From contig OZ223259.1 in NCBI GenBank assembly GCA_965140555.1, positions 248,001 through 312,000 on the forward strand: 64,000 bases of DNA. Direction: 5' to 3'. Position 1 is the stretch's first letter, and each line of letters opens with the position of its first letter. The notes below the pieces were generated by a model. It saw nothing but the letters and a program-made list of their open reading frames with translations, searched no databases and was not told the DNA's origin. The stretch comes from UBA1351 sp965140555. Lineage in GTDB: Bacteria; Bacillota; Clostridia; Lachnospirales; Vallitaleaceae. Position numbers and translations under genes: made by a program. Shown piece after piece: positions 8,819 through 17,198 of the stretch.

Positions 8819-10705
8819 CTAATCAGCCGCCGCCTTTTTCGCAATAGCTTTCAGCTCGGCTTCTTGTTCTAATTTCTTCTTGACAGGACGCTTGTATGTC
8901 GGAACGATATGCTCCAACATCTCAACGAATGCCTCCGAATTATATGGGGTCATCGTCTTCTCAAGTGCCTTAAAATTATGCTTTAATACTTTATAATCAA
9001 TATCCGCAAGTTTGCCGATATGAATTTTCTCATACCCAGTGTCTACCAGTCCTTCTTCTGCCATAAGGAGTTCTTCATAAAGCTTTTCTCCCGGTCGAAG
9101 GCCTGTAACGACAATATCCATGTCCTGGTTCGGTACATAGCCGCTTAGACGAATCAAGTCCATAGCCAAATCGTAGATTTTGACCGCCTCACCCATATCC
9201 AGAACAAAAATTTCACCACCCTTAGCGATGGCTCCGGCTTGAATCACCAGCTGCGCTGCTTCCGGAATAGTCATAAAATAGCGTATAATTTCCTTGTGAG
9301 TAACCGTCACCGGTCCACCACGTTTAATCTGACTCTTGAATAACGGAATCACAGATCCGTTGCTGCCTAGAACGTTACCGAATCGGACAGCTGCAAATGT
9401 GGTCTGACTGACTTGATTCAGACCTTGTATAATCATCTCGCACATACGTTTACTGGCGCCCATCACATTGGTTGGATTGACCGCTTTATCCGTACTAATA
9501 AGAACGAAACGCGAAACCCCCGCCTTGTCCGCTGCTTCTGCAACATTCATGGTGCCAAAAACATTGTTGAGTATGGCCTCTCGTGGCGTTCGCTCCATGA
9601 GAGGTACATGTTTATGGGCTGCCGCGTGGAAAACGACATGGGGGCGAACTTCATCCATTAACTGGAATATGTTCTCACGATCTCGTACTGATGCGATAAT
9701 CACATCCAAATCTAACTGCGGAAATTTGAACTTCAGCTCATTTTGTATTGCATAAGCGTTATTCTCATAAATATCCACAATGACTAGTTGGCTTGGCGCA
9801 AAACGTGCAATTTGTCGGCAGATTTCAGATCCGATGGATCCGCCTCCACCTGTAATCATGACACATTTATCTTCTATATAAGAAGCCACCGATTGTACAT
9901 CCAGATCCACAGGATCTCGACCCAACAAATCTTCTATCTCTACGTCACGGATCTGATCGATGACTTTAACGCCATCCATCATCTCGTATATTGACGGTAG
10001 GATCTTTACCCTAACCTCTGCGTGCTTACATTCATCAATCAACAGCTTTAATTCCGTTGAGGATATATCCGATTCTGCAATAACAACTTGGTCAACTTCA
10101 AAACGTTGACAGACGCTATAGATATCGTGATAGTTCCCTAGTACCTTCAGTCCGCCAATGGACTGGTATAAAACCTTCGGATTATTATCAATATAACCCA
10201 CGACAGTAGGTAGTGTTCCTTGTGTGCGTAATTCTGTTGCAAGAAGTCTTGCTGAAAACCCGCTACCTATTATTAAGACATATTCAGTTATTGCGTGTCG
10301 AGTAACCTTACTTTTGATACGGCGTACCATTCGATATGCCATACGTGAACCTCCGACAAAAAACAGTTCAAACATCGAGGCAATCACATAGACACCTAGA
10401 TAACCATCATAACCAATTACATATAGAATCCCTATTCCCATTAGATTTCCTACTGTTACTCCAATTATAACCTGCATCAATTCATCTACTGATGCATACT
10501 CCCACACACTGGCATATAATCCAAACCAACGATATATGGCGATTTTCAGCATACTGATCAATAATACCCAACCGGCATATGCTATAATAATCTCTCTAGG
10601 TAGTATACCTTCGTAATGAATCAGCAGTGCCAACGTAATTGCTACCGACATACCTATCATATCCATGATAGCCAGTCCTGCCTTACGGACAACCAACTGT
10701 TTCAT
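8819..10705 (-). CDS. Membrane UDP-HexNAc 4,6-dehydratase (CapD/EpsC/PglF-like), copy B
   Basis: A 628-residue protein. The N-terminal ~130 residues carry four hydrophobic segments (such as LAIMDMIGMSVAITLALLIH and AYAGWVLLISMLK). A CoA-binding-like Rossmann domain follows (VLIIGSGFSARLLATELR), then the catalytic SDR domain with ITGGGGSIGSEICRQ near residue 283 and STDKAVNPTNVMGASKR near residue 403, with Met in the usual Tyr place. Such enzymes turn UDP-GlcNAc or UDP-GalNAc into UDP-4-keto-6-deoxy sugars at the membrane. It is a close paralogue of the gene upstream (10851-12743), differing mainly in the membrane part and C-terminal tail. A good promoter precedes it, so it may start the loaP transcript. 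Confidence 0.9.
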   Translation of the reverse strand: MKQLVVRKAGLAIMDMIGMSVAITLALLIHYEGILPREIIIAYAGWVLLISMLKIAIYRWFGLYASVWEYASVDELMQVIIGVTVGNLMGIGILYVIGYDGYLGVYVIASMFELFFVGGSRMAYRMVRRIKSKVTRHAITEYVLIIGSGFSARLLATELRTQGTLPTVVGYIDNNPKVLYQSIGGLKVLGNYHDIYSVCQRFEVDQVVIAESDISSTELKLLIDECKHAEVRVKILPSIYEMMDGVKVIDQIRDVEIEDLLGRDPVDLDVQSVASYIEDKCVMITGGGGSIGSEICRQIARFAPSQLVIVDIYENNAYAIQNELKFKFPQLDLDVIIASVRDRENIFQLMDEVRPHVVFHAAAHKHVPLMERTPREAILNNVFGTMNVAEAADKAGVSRFVLISTDKAVNPTNVMGASKRMCEMIIQGLNQVSQTTFAAVRFGNVLGSNGSVIPLFKSQIKRGGPVTVTHKEIIRYFMTIPEAAQLVIQAGAIAKGGEIFVLDMGEAVKIYDLAMDLIRLSGYVPNQDMDIVVTGLRPGEKLYEELLMAEEGLVDTGYEKIHIGKLADIDYKVLKHNFKALEKTMTPYNSEAFVEMLEHIVPTYKRPVKKKLEQEAELKAIAKKAAAD

Positions 10706-10739
10706 GCCTGACTCCCTCGCTTTCGTCTTCCAAGTCTTT

Positions 10740-10767
10740 ATTATAATATTCTATAAATCACTGTCAA
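10740..10767 (-). promoter_or_regulatory. Sigma-A-type promoter for the 10705 gene and loaP operon
   Basis: On the minus strand TTGACA (10762-10767) and TATAAT (10740-10745) match consensus exactly with a 16-base spacer. The gene start is 35 bases downstream of the -10 box. A perfect inverted repeat, GTCCATTA/TAATGGAC (10782-10803), lies just upstream of the -35 box and could be an activator or repressor site. Confidence 0.8.
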
Positions 10768-10812
10768 ATAATACGCATATAGTCCATTAGCCCCATAATG
10801 GACAATATTATA

Positions 10813-10841
10813 AATATAACACTATTGTTACTTCAAGTCAA
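10813..10841 (-). promoter_or_regulatory. Second, upstream promoter for the 10705 gene
   Basis: TTGACT (10836-10841) and TATATT (10813-10818) are separated by 17 bases on the minus strand. With the consensus promoter at 10740-10767 this makes a tandem pair between the two dehydratase paralogues, so the downstream copy and loaP can be expressed independently of the upstream copy. Confidence 0.55.
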
Positions 10842-10850
10842 TAAAGCATC

Positions 10851-12743
10851 TCAATTCTCTAGTAACTGATACCTATGGTTGCCTTCTGTCATGTGTCCCT
10901 TCTCTTCGTTAACCTCAATATTAGATCGATATGTCGGAACCATAAAACGTAACATCGCCATAAACTTTTCCGGATCTTCCGAGTCCATTGTCTCCCGAAG
11001 TTCTTGTAGCCCTTTTCGTAGCATTTTATAATCAATAATGGCCGGTTGACCAATATGAATTTTAGCATAGTTCGTATGCGTTATTCCCTCTTCTTCCATT
11101 AATAATTCTTCATACAACTTCTCTCCCGGACGCAATCCCGTTACACGAATTTCTATGTCCTCATGCGGTTTTAACCCTGAGAGACGAATCAAATCTTCCG
11201 CCAAGCTATATATACTGACCGGATTGCCCATGTCAAGAACAAACACTTCACCGCCCTTTGCAATAGCACCGGCTTGTATAACCAATTGACTCGCTTCCGG
11301 AATGGTCATAAAGTAACGAATAATCTCCTTATGGGTCACCGTTACCGGACCGCCTTCCTTAATTTGACGCTTGAATAAAGGAATGACGGAGCCATTGCTC
11401 CCCAATACATTACCAAATCGAACGGCTGCAAACCGTGTCTTCGAACCTGCTTCAGCAAGACCTTGAATAACCATTTCACATAAGCGCTTGGATGCTCCCA
11501 TGACATTTGTCGGATTTACAGCCTTGTCTGTACTAATAAGGACAAATCGCGAGACATTATAGTGCTTGGCTGCTTCGGCAACATTCATCGTGCCGAAGGT
11601 ATTATTCTTAATAGCTTCCATAGGCATTCTTTCCATTAATGGTACATGCTTGTGTGCTGCTGCATGAAAAATCACATCCGGTCGTATCTGACCTATAATA
11701 CGAAAAATATTATCTCGATCTCGAACGGAAGCAATGATGACATCTAAATCTAATTCCGAATAATTTCGTGTCAATTCATTCTGTATATCATAGGCATTGT
11801 TCTCATAAATATCCAAAATCACAAGCCGTCTTGGTGAGAAGCGCGCTATCTGTCGGCACAACTCTGAACCGATAGAGCCACCTCCACCGGTAACCAGAAT
11901 AACGTTATCTTCTATATATGTAGCAATCTGAGCTGTATTCAATTTAACAGGATCCCGCCCGAGTAAATCCTCAATCTCTACATCTCGAATATGACTCATA
12001 GAGATGTTGCCGCCTATAACTTCTTTCATCCCGGGAAGAATGCGTACTTTGGCATTTGTCCGCTTACATTCCGATACAATCTCCTTCATAGAGATGTTGT
12101 CCAACGTCGGTGCCGCAATAATAATCTCTTCAATAGCGAACCGTTTTGTAATCGAATAGATATCATAGCGGTTGCCCAAAATTTTGACCCCGGCAATCGT
12201 TTTATATAACTTCTTAGCATCATCCTCAACAAAGCCGGCCACATGACCGTAATCCTTTGGATGATTTTTAATCTCATTAGCAATAATGCATGCTGTTGAA
12301 CCACTTCCAATAATAAGCACTTCCTTCGTCTCTTGCCTTACTACCGATTGACGGTTACGTATACGACGTAAGATACGATATGCAAACCGCTCACCACCAA
12401 GATAGATAAATTCAAAAACCATAGCTATCACATAGACACCGGGATACACGCCAAGCCCGACATACGCCATAAGCAACAGACTGAGGAGGGTTCCGACGAA
12501 CACACCCATGGCAACCTTCATCAGCTCCTCTATGGATGCATACTCCCATATGCTGTCATACATTTGGAAACGGTGGTAAACCATGCCTTTTATGATTGTA
12601 ACAAATATGGCCGCTTTTCCATAGATCAGCAATGTTTCCATGGGGATATGTCCTTCTGCATGTATGTATAAAGCCAATAAAAATGTTAAATGCATGCCCA
12701 AGATATCTGTCAAACCCAATATTACCTGGCGCTTCTGTTTCAT
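10851..12743 (-). CDS. Membrane UDP-HexNAc 4,6-dehydratase (CapD/EpsC/PglF-like), copy A
   Basis: A 630-residue paralogue of the adjacent 8819-10705 gene, with the same order: four N-terminal hydrophobic segments, a nucleotide-binding domain (VLIIGSGSTACIIANEIK), and a catalytic SDR domain with VTGGGGSIGSELCRQ near residue 284 and STDKAVNPTNVMGASKR near residue 402. The C-terminal half is nearly collinear with its neighbour, while the C-terminal tail (SNIEVNEEKGHMTEGNHRY) differs. Tandem copies could process different UDP-HexNAc substrates or feed different polymers; the sequence does not say which. It is the first gene of the left EPS block, and the plus-strand riboswitch gene is divergent to it. 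Confidence 0.9.
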   Translation of the reverse strand: MKQKRQVILGLTDILGMHLTFLLALYIHAEGHIPMETLLIYGKAAIFVTIIKGMVYHRFQMYDSIWEYASIEELMKVAMGVFVGTLLSLLLMAYVGLGVYPGVYVIAMVFEFIYLGGERFAYRILRRIRNRQSVVRQETKEVLIIGSGSTACIIANEIKNHPKDYGHVAGFVEDDAKKLYKTIAGVKILGNRYDIYSITKRFAIEEIIIAAPTLDNISMKEIVSECKRTNAKVRILPGMKEVIGGNISMSHIRDVEIEDLLGRDPVKLNTAQIATYIEDNVILVTGGGGSIGSELCRQIARFSPRRLVILDIYENNAYDIQNELTRNYSELDLDVIIASVRDRDNIFRIIGQIRPDVIFHAAAHKHVPLMERMPMEAIKNNTFGTMNVAEAAKHYNVSRFVLISTDKAVNPTNVMGASKRLCEMVIQGLAEAGSKTRFAAVRFGNVLGSNGSVIPLFKRQIKEGGPVTVTHKEIIRYFMTIPEASQLVIQAGAIAKGGEVFVLDMGNPVSIYSLAEDLIRLSGLKPHEDIEIRVTGLRPGEKLYEELLMEEEGITHTNYAKIHIGQPAIIDYKMLRKGLQELRETMDSEDPEKFMAMLRFMVPTYRSNIEVNEEKGHMTEGNHRYQLLEN

Positions 12744-13087
12744 TATAAACCCACCTTTACCTCATAAATCAAAGCGATTCCGTATTTTTATCTTATGTAG
12801 TTGTTACTTCTGTCTTGGATTCTCACTAAGAATCTCCCACTCAAGTCATCATCCTGTATTTCAACCGCTTTCCCCAATGACGGATTCTTTCTATCTATCT
12901 ATATTTAATGCATATATACCTTATCATTTTTTAATATCTAAGTCAATGAATTAACAAGCCTAGTTCTTTCAGTTTGTGCAAATTAAACGAGTTCCAGTTA
13001 CATTTTGTTCATATTTTTGTCATAGTTTGGACACTTATCCAAAAGTCTATAGCCCATGTTTTTTTCAAATATAAGCCCTTTGAACCG

Positions 13088-13116
13088 TTGACAAATGTAT
13101 CAAAATGAACTACCAT
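13088..13116 (+). promoter_or_regulatory. Promoter for riboswitch-controlled wall protein
   Basis: TTGACA at 13088-13093 is followed 17 bases later by TACCAT at 13111-13116, a weak -10. TATAAA at 13123 is an alternative at poor spacing. Initiation near 13123-13130 would give a leader of roughly 285 bases containing the riboswitch. Confidence 0.5.
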
Positions 13117-13182
13117 ATGTAGTATAAATAATATCCGAAGATACTCATTATTACTTAGCTCGACATCAAACTATTGACGGAT

Positions 13183-13272
13183 ATATAGAACTCATGGCAA
13201 ACTCAGAGAAATTTGAGGACGCAAAGCTAGATTCTAAGGTATGGTTGACATACTACGAACGATCAGTTGCTC
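13183..13272 (+). ncRNA. Cyclic-di-GMP-I (GEMM-I) riboswitch
   Basis: The aptamer core is recognisable by its invariant segments in order: GGCAAAC (13196-13202), a P2 stem, GACGCAAAG (13218-13226) with the conserved ACGCAAAGC, then TCTAAGGTAT...CATACTACGA forming the distal P3 arm. The second riboswitch in this window shares the TCTAA-GTAT...ATAC-ACGA frame. An intrinsic terminator immediately follows and its 5-prime arm AGTTGC overlaps the 3-prime end of the aptamer, so ligand binding should compete with termination (probable ON switch, an inference). It controls the wall-anchored protein at 13413. Confidence 0.88.
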
Positions 13273-13290
13273 ATAAGGCAACTTTTTTTA
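13265..13290 (+). terminator. Riboswitch expression-platform terminator
   Basis: AGTTGC (13265-13270) pairs with GCAACT (13278-13283) around a seven-base loop, followed directly by a run of T. It lies about 120 bases before the start codon, inside the leader, so it is an attenuator rather than a gene-end terminator. Confidence 0.85.
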
Positions 13291-13412
13291 TTGTAAAATT
13301 TGCGTTTAAGGAATCTAGAAACTCGTAGCAGCTGGGGCCAAATAGTTGTTGCAAACTTGTACGGGTGCAGTACAAGTTATAAAATTTGGAGAAAGTATAG
13401 AGGTGACTTATT

Positions 13413-14579
13413 ATGAAGAAACTTATCATGCTTGTAACCGTCTTTTCGTTATTATTGAGTGTGAACGTGTATGGAGCTTGGGATGATGGACTTTCCGGAG
13501 AAGTCGAGGATATCGAGAGTCCGACTTTCGACTCCTTATATGCTAACAGTCCCTTAATCTTCTACCAAGGAGATGCCGGTGACTGTGAAGTAGGCATTTG
13601 GTATGCCGGTGCTAGTCCGAAAGTACACGGTAACGGACCTGCTGTATATGACCAAGGAACCATTCGTTTTGTAGGTACAGGTGATGTCAACCCTACCGGT
13701 AGAACTAGTACGGGGTACTTCGAAATATCTATTACAGATCCTACCGCATATCGTCTTAAAGATTTAAATTATTACTATGAAGAAAACGCAGGTGACGGCA
13801 ACGATCAAGAAAATGATCAAAATCAAGGAAATCCGGCTGACGAACTGACTTCCGGTGCTTTTCAACTCAACATTGGTAGTTTCTCTTATGACGAAACCAC
13901 CGGACAAGGTAGCTTGAATGTTACAGTAGAACGTACTGTTGATGCTGGTCCGGATGTTGTTGCTCATGAAGAGCCTGACTTGATTCTTGTCGTTCAACCG
14001 ATTTTTGAAGCCATAGCGGATGAACCGGATGAAGAAGATCCGGGCGATAACAACCCGGGAAGTAACAACGACGATGACGATGACAATAGGACAAGAAATA
14101 ATGATGACGACGCAAACCAAGTAACGCTCACCATTAATATAGAAGGTGAAGGTAGCGTTCCCGGTTTTGAAGGACGCAATTCCTTTGACGAAGGTACTAT
14201 TGTTATCTTGAAACCTACAGCTGATGAAGACTATGAATTCAGCGGCTGGACAGGCGATACGGATACATTATCCGATAACCGCATTACAATGGATGATGAT
14301 TATGAAATTACCGCTAACTTTGATTTGATTATCGACGAAGCGATTATTCCTGAATCCCCGACAATCGAGGAAGAAGAAGAACCGGTTCCTGATGAAGAGG
14401 AACCCATTGAAGAACTTGATGAGGAACCAATACCTGAAGCCGTTTTTGACGAAGAACCGGTAACAACGATTGAAGATGATGTTCTACCACAAGCAGGAGG
14501 TATTCCATTAGAAGCCTTCTCCGGTATGGGACTTATTCTTCTAGGCACGGGCGGGTATATAAGAAAACGTCGTCGATAG
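13413..14579 (+). CDS. c-di-GMP-controlled cell-wall-anchored surface protein (LPQAG sorting signal)
   Basis: 388 residues. A signal peptide (KKLIMLVTVFSLLLSVNVYG, cleavage near residue 21) precedes an unrecognised domain of about 180 residues. A low-complexity Asp/Asn-rich linker (around residues 205-235) follows, then one InlB-B/Flg_new_2-type repeat (INIEGEGSVPGF, FSGWTGD, EITANF) and a Glu/Pro-rich wall-spanning segment. The C-terminus is a sortase-type signal: LPQAG at residues 358-362, a hydrophobic stretch and a RKRRR tail. LPQAG departs from canonical LPXTG. The GAGAAAG-GAGG region gives a good start. Gene, riboswitch and terminator form a single-gene unit. It is probably an adhesin or matrix protein; no enzyme motif is seen. 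Confidence 0.85.
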   Translation: MKKLIMLVTVFSLLLSVNVYGAWDDGLSGEVEDIESPTFDSLYANSPLIFYQGDAGDCEVGIWYAGASPKVHGNGPAVYDQGTIRFVGTGDVNPTGRTSTGYFEISITDPTAYRLKDLNYYYEENAGDGNDQENDQNQGNPADELTSGAFQLNIGSFSYDETTGQGSLNVTVERTVDAGPDVVAHEEPDLILVVQPIFEAIADEPDEEDPGDNNPGSNNDDDDDNRTRNNDDDANQVTLTINIEGEGSVPGFEGRNSFDEGTIVILKPTADEDYEFSGWTGDTDTLSDNRITMDDDYEITANFDLIIDEAIIPESPTIEEEEEPVPDEEEPIEELDEEPIPEAVFDEEPVTTIEDDVLPQAGGIPLEAFSGMGLILLGTGGYIRKRRR

Positions 14580-14587
14580 ACGATAGT

Positions 14588-14620
14588 AAAGGGCGTTTCG
14601 AAAGAAACGCCCTTTTTTTT
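14588..14620 (+). terminator. Intrinsic terminator after wall-protein gene
   Basis: AAAGGGCGTTTC and GAAACGCCCTTT flank a short GAAA loop, followed by eight T. It starts nine bases after the stop codon and ends the plus-strand unit. Confidence 0.95.
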
Positions 14621-14650
14621 GTGCTGCCTTTGTATTCTGCTATGACGCTT

Positions 14651-15271
14651 CTACCTGAAGCTATACTTGGCAATATAATAGAGAAACTTTACCGCTTCAT
14701 TCGAAAAGGTTTCCCTAAGTGATTTATCACTAAATATGGCATAAGGGTCATACGATGAATCATCTGAATAAGTAATGTGGATATCCACATCCTCGTAGAC
14801 ACGCTCAAAGACGAATTTAGCTCTTCTAGACTGTTGTGGAACACATACTACCAACACACTCTTCCAATCTCTCTCCTGAGCCATATCATAGGTATAAGTG
14901 GCATTCTCATAGGTTGATGTCGCTTTGGAATCAAATAATACATAGATAGGGTCAATACCTTCTTCTACAATCCGTTCTCTTGCATGACCTTCCATTGTCT
15001 CACCCATTCCGGTGAATACCAACCATTTACCATTGCCGGCTTTATACTGAGCAATCCCTTCCTCTAAACGTTTCCATCCTTCTCCGCCACCAAGTACTAC
15101 GACGGCATCGCATGCTTCAACATCTTTATCGATTACCAAGTATTGAGCAAATCGGCGGGTAAATCCATCCGGAAAGATAAACACCAACACCACAAATCCA
15201 ATGATTGACATAAATACCAAAAATTGTATGACATTGAGCACCCGGAGTATTTTTTTTGATCTTGATCTCAT
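14651..15271 (-). CDS. YdcF/SanA-like DUF218 membrane protein
   Basis: 206 residues with one N-terminal transmembrane helix (VIQFLVFMSIIGFVVLVFIF, about residues 14-33) and a DUF218 domain marked by CDAVVVLGGGEGWKRLEEGI, WLVFTGMGE, DSKATSTYENATYTYD and LVVCVPQQSRRAKFVFERV. The family (ElyC, SanA, YdcF) is linked to envelope and polysaccharide integrity in other bacteria, but its reaction is not established. The acidic-basic active-site-like residues (ggG..., STxEN) are intact. It stands alone between the plus-strand wall-protein terminator and the sugar transferase gene. An extended -10 (TGCTATAAT, 15321-15329) lies upstream. Function here is unknown beyond an envelope role. Confidence 0.8.
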   Translation of the reverse strand: MRSRSKKILRVLNVIQFLVFMSIIGFVVLVFIFPDGFTRRFAQYLVIDKDVEACDAVVVLGGGEGWKRLEEGIAQYKAGNGKWLVFTGMGETMEGHARERIVEEGIDPIYVLFDSKATSTYENATYTYDMAQERDWKSVLVVCVPQQSRRAKFVFERVYEDVDIHITYSDDSSYDPYAIFSDKSLRETFSNEAVKFLYYIAKYSFR

Positions 15272-15588
15272 CTAAGTTCCTCCAACGTTTCATTGTTCAA
15301 TAAATATGTAAAGTATCCTTATTATAGCATACATATATAGAAAGAAACCGTTTATAAGAAAAATCTAATGATTAGGGCCTTACTCTATTCTTTTGCTCAT
15401 AAGAATTAGTTTTGCTCTTTTTGCTCTCGTCTGTCGGCTTGTTCATATGTGAACAAATTATGCAACGTGTTTTTTATAGGCAAGGCACCGGAATGCGTCG
15501 ATGTGGTGCCCTCGTCGATTGACAGCACCGTACACTAAAAAAAGTACTTATCACACTTTCGTGATAAGCACCCCCAATGTCCTTCTTT
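15272..15588. other. Intergenic region with extended -10, dyad and repeats
   Basis: This 317-base gap upstream of the DUF218 gene contains an extended -10 promoter element (15321-15329, minus strand), a perfect dyad TTGTTCA/TGAACAA with a four-base spacer (15439-15456), a GGCACC/GGTGCC hairpin (15484-15510), two CGTCGAT direct repeats 17 bases apart (15496 and 15513), and the terminator of the sugar transferase gene. No open reading frame is supported. Confidence 0.6.
15536..15571 (-). terminator. Intrinsic terminator after the sugar transferase gene
   Basis: On the minus strand GTGCTTATCAC and GTGATAAGTAC form an 11-pair stem, with one G-T pair, around a six-base loop and are followed by seven T. 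It lies 18 bases after the stop codon at 15589. Confidence 0.92.
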
Positions 15589-17001
15589 TTACTTACTTCC
15601 TTTTCCTGTAAATACGACAAAAACAGTTTTGAGAAGAATTTTTATATCTAACCAAACGCTCCAATTAGTAATATATTCAGAATCAAGACGAACGACTTCT
15701 TCAAAGTCTTCAATATCTGATCGACCGGATACCTGCCAGTTACCTGTGATACCGGGTACAATACTGATACGACGATGATGATGGAATTCATACTTCATGA
15801 CTTCTTTTACCGTTGGTGGTCTCGTTCCGACAAGGCTCATATCACCACGTAATACATTATAGAACTGTGGTAGTTCATCTAAACTTGTCTTACGAATAAA
15901 GGCGCCGATCTTTGTAATCCGAGGATCATTCGTAATCTTGAACATATGTCCGGACATTTCATTGCTTGCCAGCAGCGCTTCCTTCCGTGCTTCTGCATCA
16001 ACCCCCATGGATCGAAACTTCCACACTTGGAAAATTCGTCCGTTCTGCCCGACACGGTCTTGTTTGAAAATAACCGGCCCGGGTGTTTCCAACTTAATAA
16101 GGGGAGCTAATATGAGATAAGCAATACCGAAGAAAATCATACCGACAAGACTTCCGAAAACATCCAATACACGTTTAGCAAAAAGCTGACTCTCATTCAA
16201 ACTAACGGTATGGAATTTTAATACGGGAAGATCTCCAACCATGGCCACTTGTGCCTTCGTTGTCTCTGTATCATGTATGTCCAATAGCATCGTAACGGTG
16301 ATTCCCATATTCTGACACATATTCAGAGCAGGTCCCAAATTCGAATCATAAGATAAAGGACGCGCTACGGCTATCTCATCAATGACATAGTCATGAACAA
16401 TATTCGTTAAATCTGATAATTCACCGATATGCTTAATTGTGTCATACGTGTTCGGCTCTTTAATACTGATATAGCCAATAATGTTCATATTTAGATAATT
16501 GTGCTTATTTATTTCACTAATATAGGCATTGCCTCGTTCTGATTGACCGATGACTAGAATATTCTTGTTATGCTTGTAATCCTTTAAGTCTGTAAAACTC
16601 AAGCGTTTTAATACAATACGATTGGCCGTAAAGACAATCATAAGTGCTATAACTAGATCCAATAGGAAGAGTCTTGACAAATCCACTTTCATGAAGAACA
16701 TGAAAGACCCAAGAAGAACCGTTGCTATACTAAGTGATACCAACATCTTAATAGCAATACGCACGCTAATTTTTCCATATGCTTCAACTGTTGTCGCATA
16801 AAGATTAAAGATTAGGAACATAGCAAGTAAAAATATTGCCAAAAGCATTAATACCGATAGTCGTTCCAACCCCGATAGATTGGTTTTTCCTTTTTGAAAA
16901 TCCAGAAAAATAGCTTCTGCAAGTATAAAGGCTACCATTATACTGATTAAATCTGTTAAAAGATACGTTAATTGGCGAATCCTTTTTTTCCATCTTAGCA
17001 T
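15589..17001 (-). CDS. EPS polyprenyl glycosylphosphotransferase (WbaP/CpsE-like)
   Basis: 470 residues: four or five N-terminal membrane helices (for example LLTDLISIMVAFILAEAIFL, LSVLMLLAIFLLAMFLIFNL), a Rossmann-like central domain (NILVIGQSERGNAYISEI), another helix near residue 280, and the C-terminal catalytic bacterial sugar transferase domain with PVIFKQDRVGQNGR, FQVWKFRSMGVDAE, RKTSLDELPQFYNVL, LVGTRPPTVKEVMKYE and VPGITGNWQVSGRSDIEDFE. It transfers a hexose-1-phosphate, usually glucose or galactose, to undecaprenyl phosphate. It is monocistronic, with two promoters and its own terminator. The right-hand EPS operon has no priming transferase of its own, so this one probably serves it. 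Confidence 0.92.
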   Translation of the reverse strand: MLRWKKRIRQLTYLLTDLISIMVAFILAEAIFLDFQKGKTNLSGLERLSVLMLLAIFLLAMFLIFNLYATTVEAYGKISVRIAIKMLVSLSIATVLLGSFMFFMKVDLSRLFLLDLVIALMIVFTANRIVLKRLSFTDLKDYKHNKNILVIGQSERGNAYISEINKHNYLNMNIIGYISIKEPNTYDTIKHIGELSDLTNIVHDYVIDEIAVARPLSYDSNLGPALNMCQNMGITVTMLLDIHDTETTKAQVAMVGDLPVLKFHTVSLNESQLFAKRVLDVFGSLVGMIFFGIAYLILAPLIKLETPGPVIFKQDRVGQNGRIFQVWKFRSMGVDAEARKEALLASNEMSGHMFKITNDPRITKIGAFIRKTSLDELPQFYNVLRGDMSLVGTRPPTVKEVMKYEFHHHRRISIVPGITGNWQVSGRSDIEDFEEVVRLDSEYITNWSVWLDIKILLKTVFVVFTGKGSK

Positions 17002-17100
17002 TTTAACACCTCGTTACCTCTAAGAAAACTTTGCTGTATATTGTTACCTGTTGAGTTATAATGCTTCTCTCCCATTTGTTACTATTTCTGTATGTTTTAC

Positions 17101-17129
17101 ATTTTACCAAAAGTAAAATAGTCTGTCAA
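17101..17129 (-). promoter_or_regulatory. Proximal promoter of the sugar transferase gene
   Basis: TTGACA (17124-17129) and TAAAAT (17101-17106) on the minus strand with a 17-base spacer. A leader of about 95 bases follows to the ATG at 17001. Confidence 0.75.
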
Positions 17130-17159
17130 TGGCTATATTGCTTCGGTATTTTTCTGATT

Positions 17160-17187
17160 ATTATAATTATTGTCAGCTTTTTGTCAA
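17160..17187 (-). promoter_or_regulatory. Distal promoter of the sugar transferase gene
   Basis: TTGACA (17182-17187) and TATAAT (17160-17165) on the minus strand, both exact, with a 16-base spacer. Arms TTCGGTA (17142-17148) and TACCGAA (17199-17205) flank it as a widely spaced dyad. Confidence 0.78.
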
Positions 17188-17198
17188 TCTTCTTATCC

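Larger units (their letters stand above)
12744..13412. other. Divergent intergenic region with promoter and c-di-GMP riboswitch
   Basis: This 669-base gap separates the minus-strand dehydratase gene from the plus-strand wall-protein gene. Its right part holds a plus-strand promoter, a c-di-GMP-I riboswitch and its terminator (described separately). The left part is AT-rich; a weak minus-strand -35-like TTGACT lies at 12941-12946, but no convincing -10 box follows at proper spacing. No further open reading frame is supported. Confidence 0.7.

Noticed and set aside
12640..12954. 104-codon plus-strand frame across the dehydratase start
   Set aside because: It overlaps the real gene's start and the promoter region, and its composition is not protein-like.
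13764..14179. Several minus-strand frames of 60-118 codons
   Set aside because: They are antisense to the low-complexity acidic linker of the wall protein, which creates long stop-free antisense frames.
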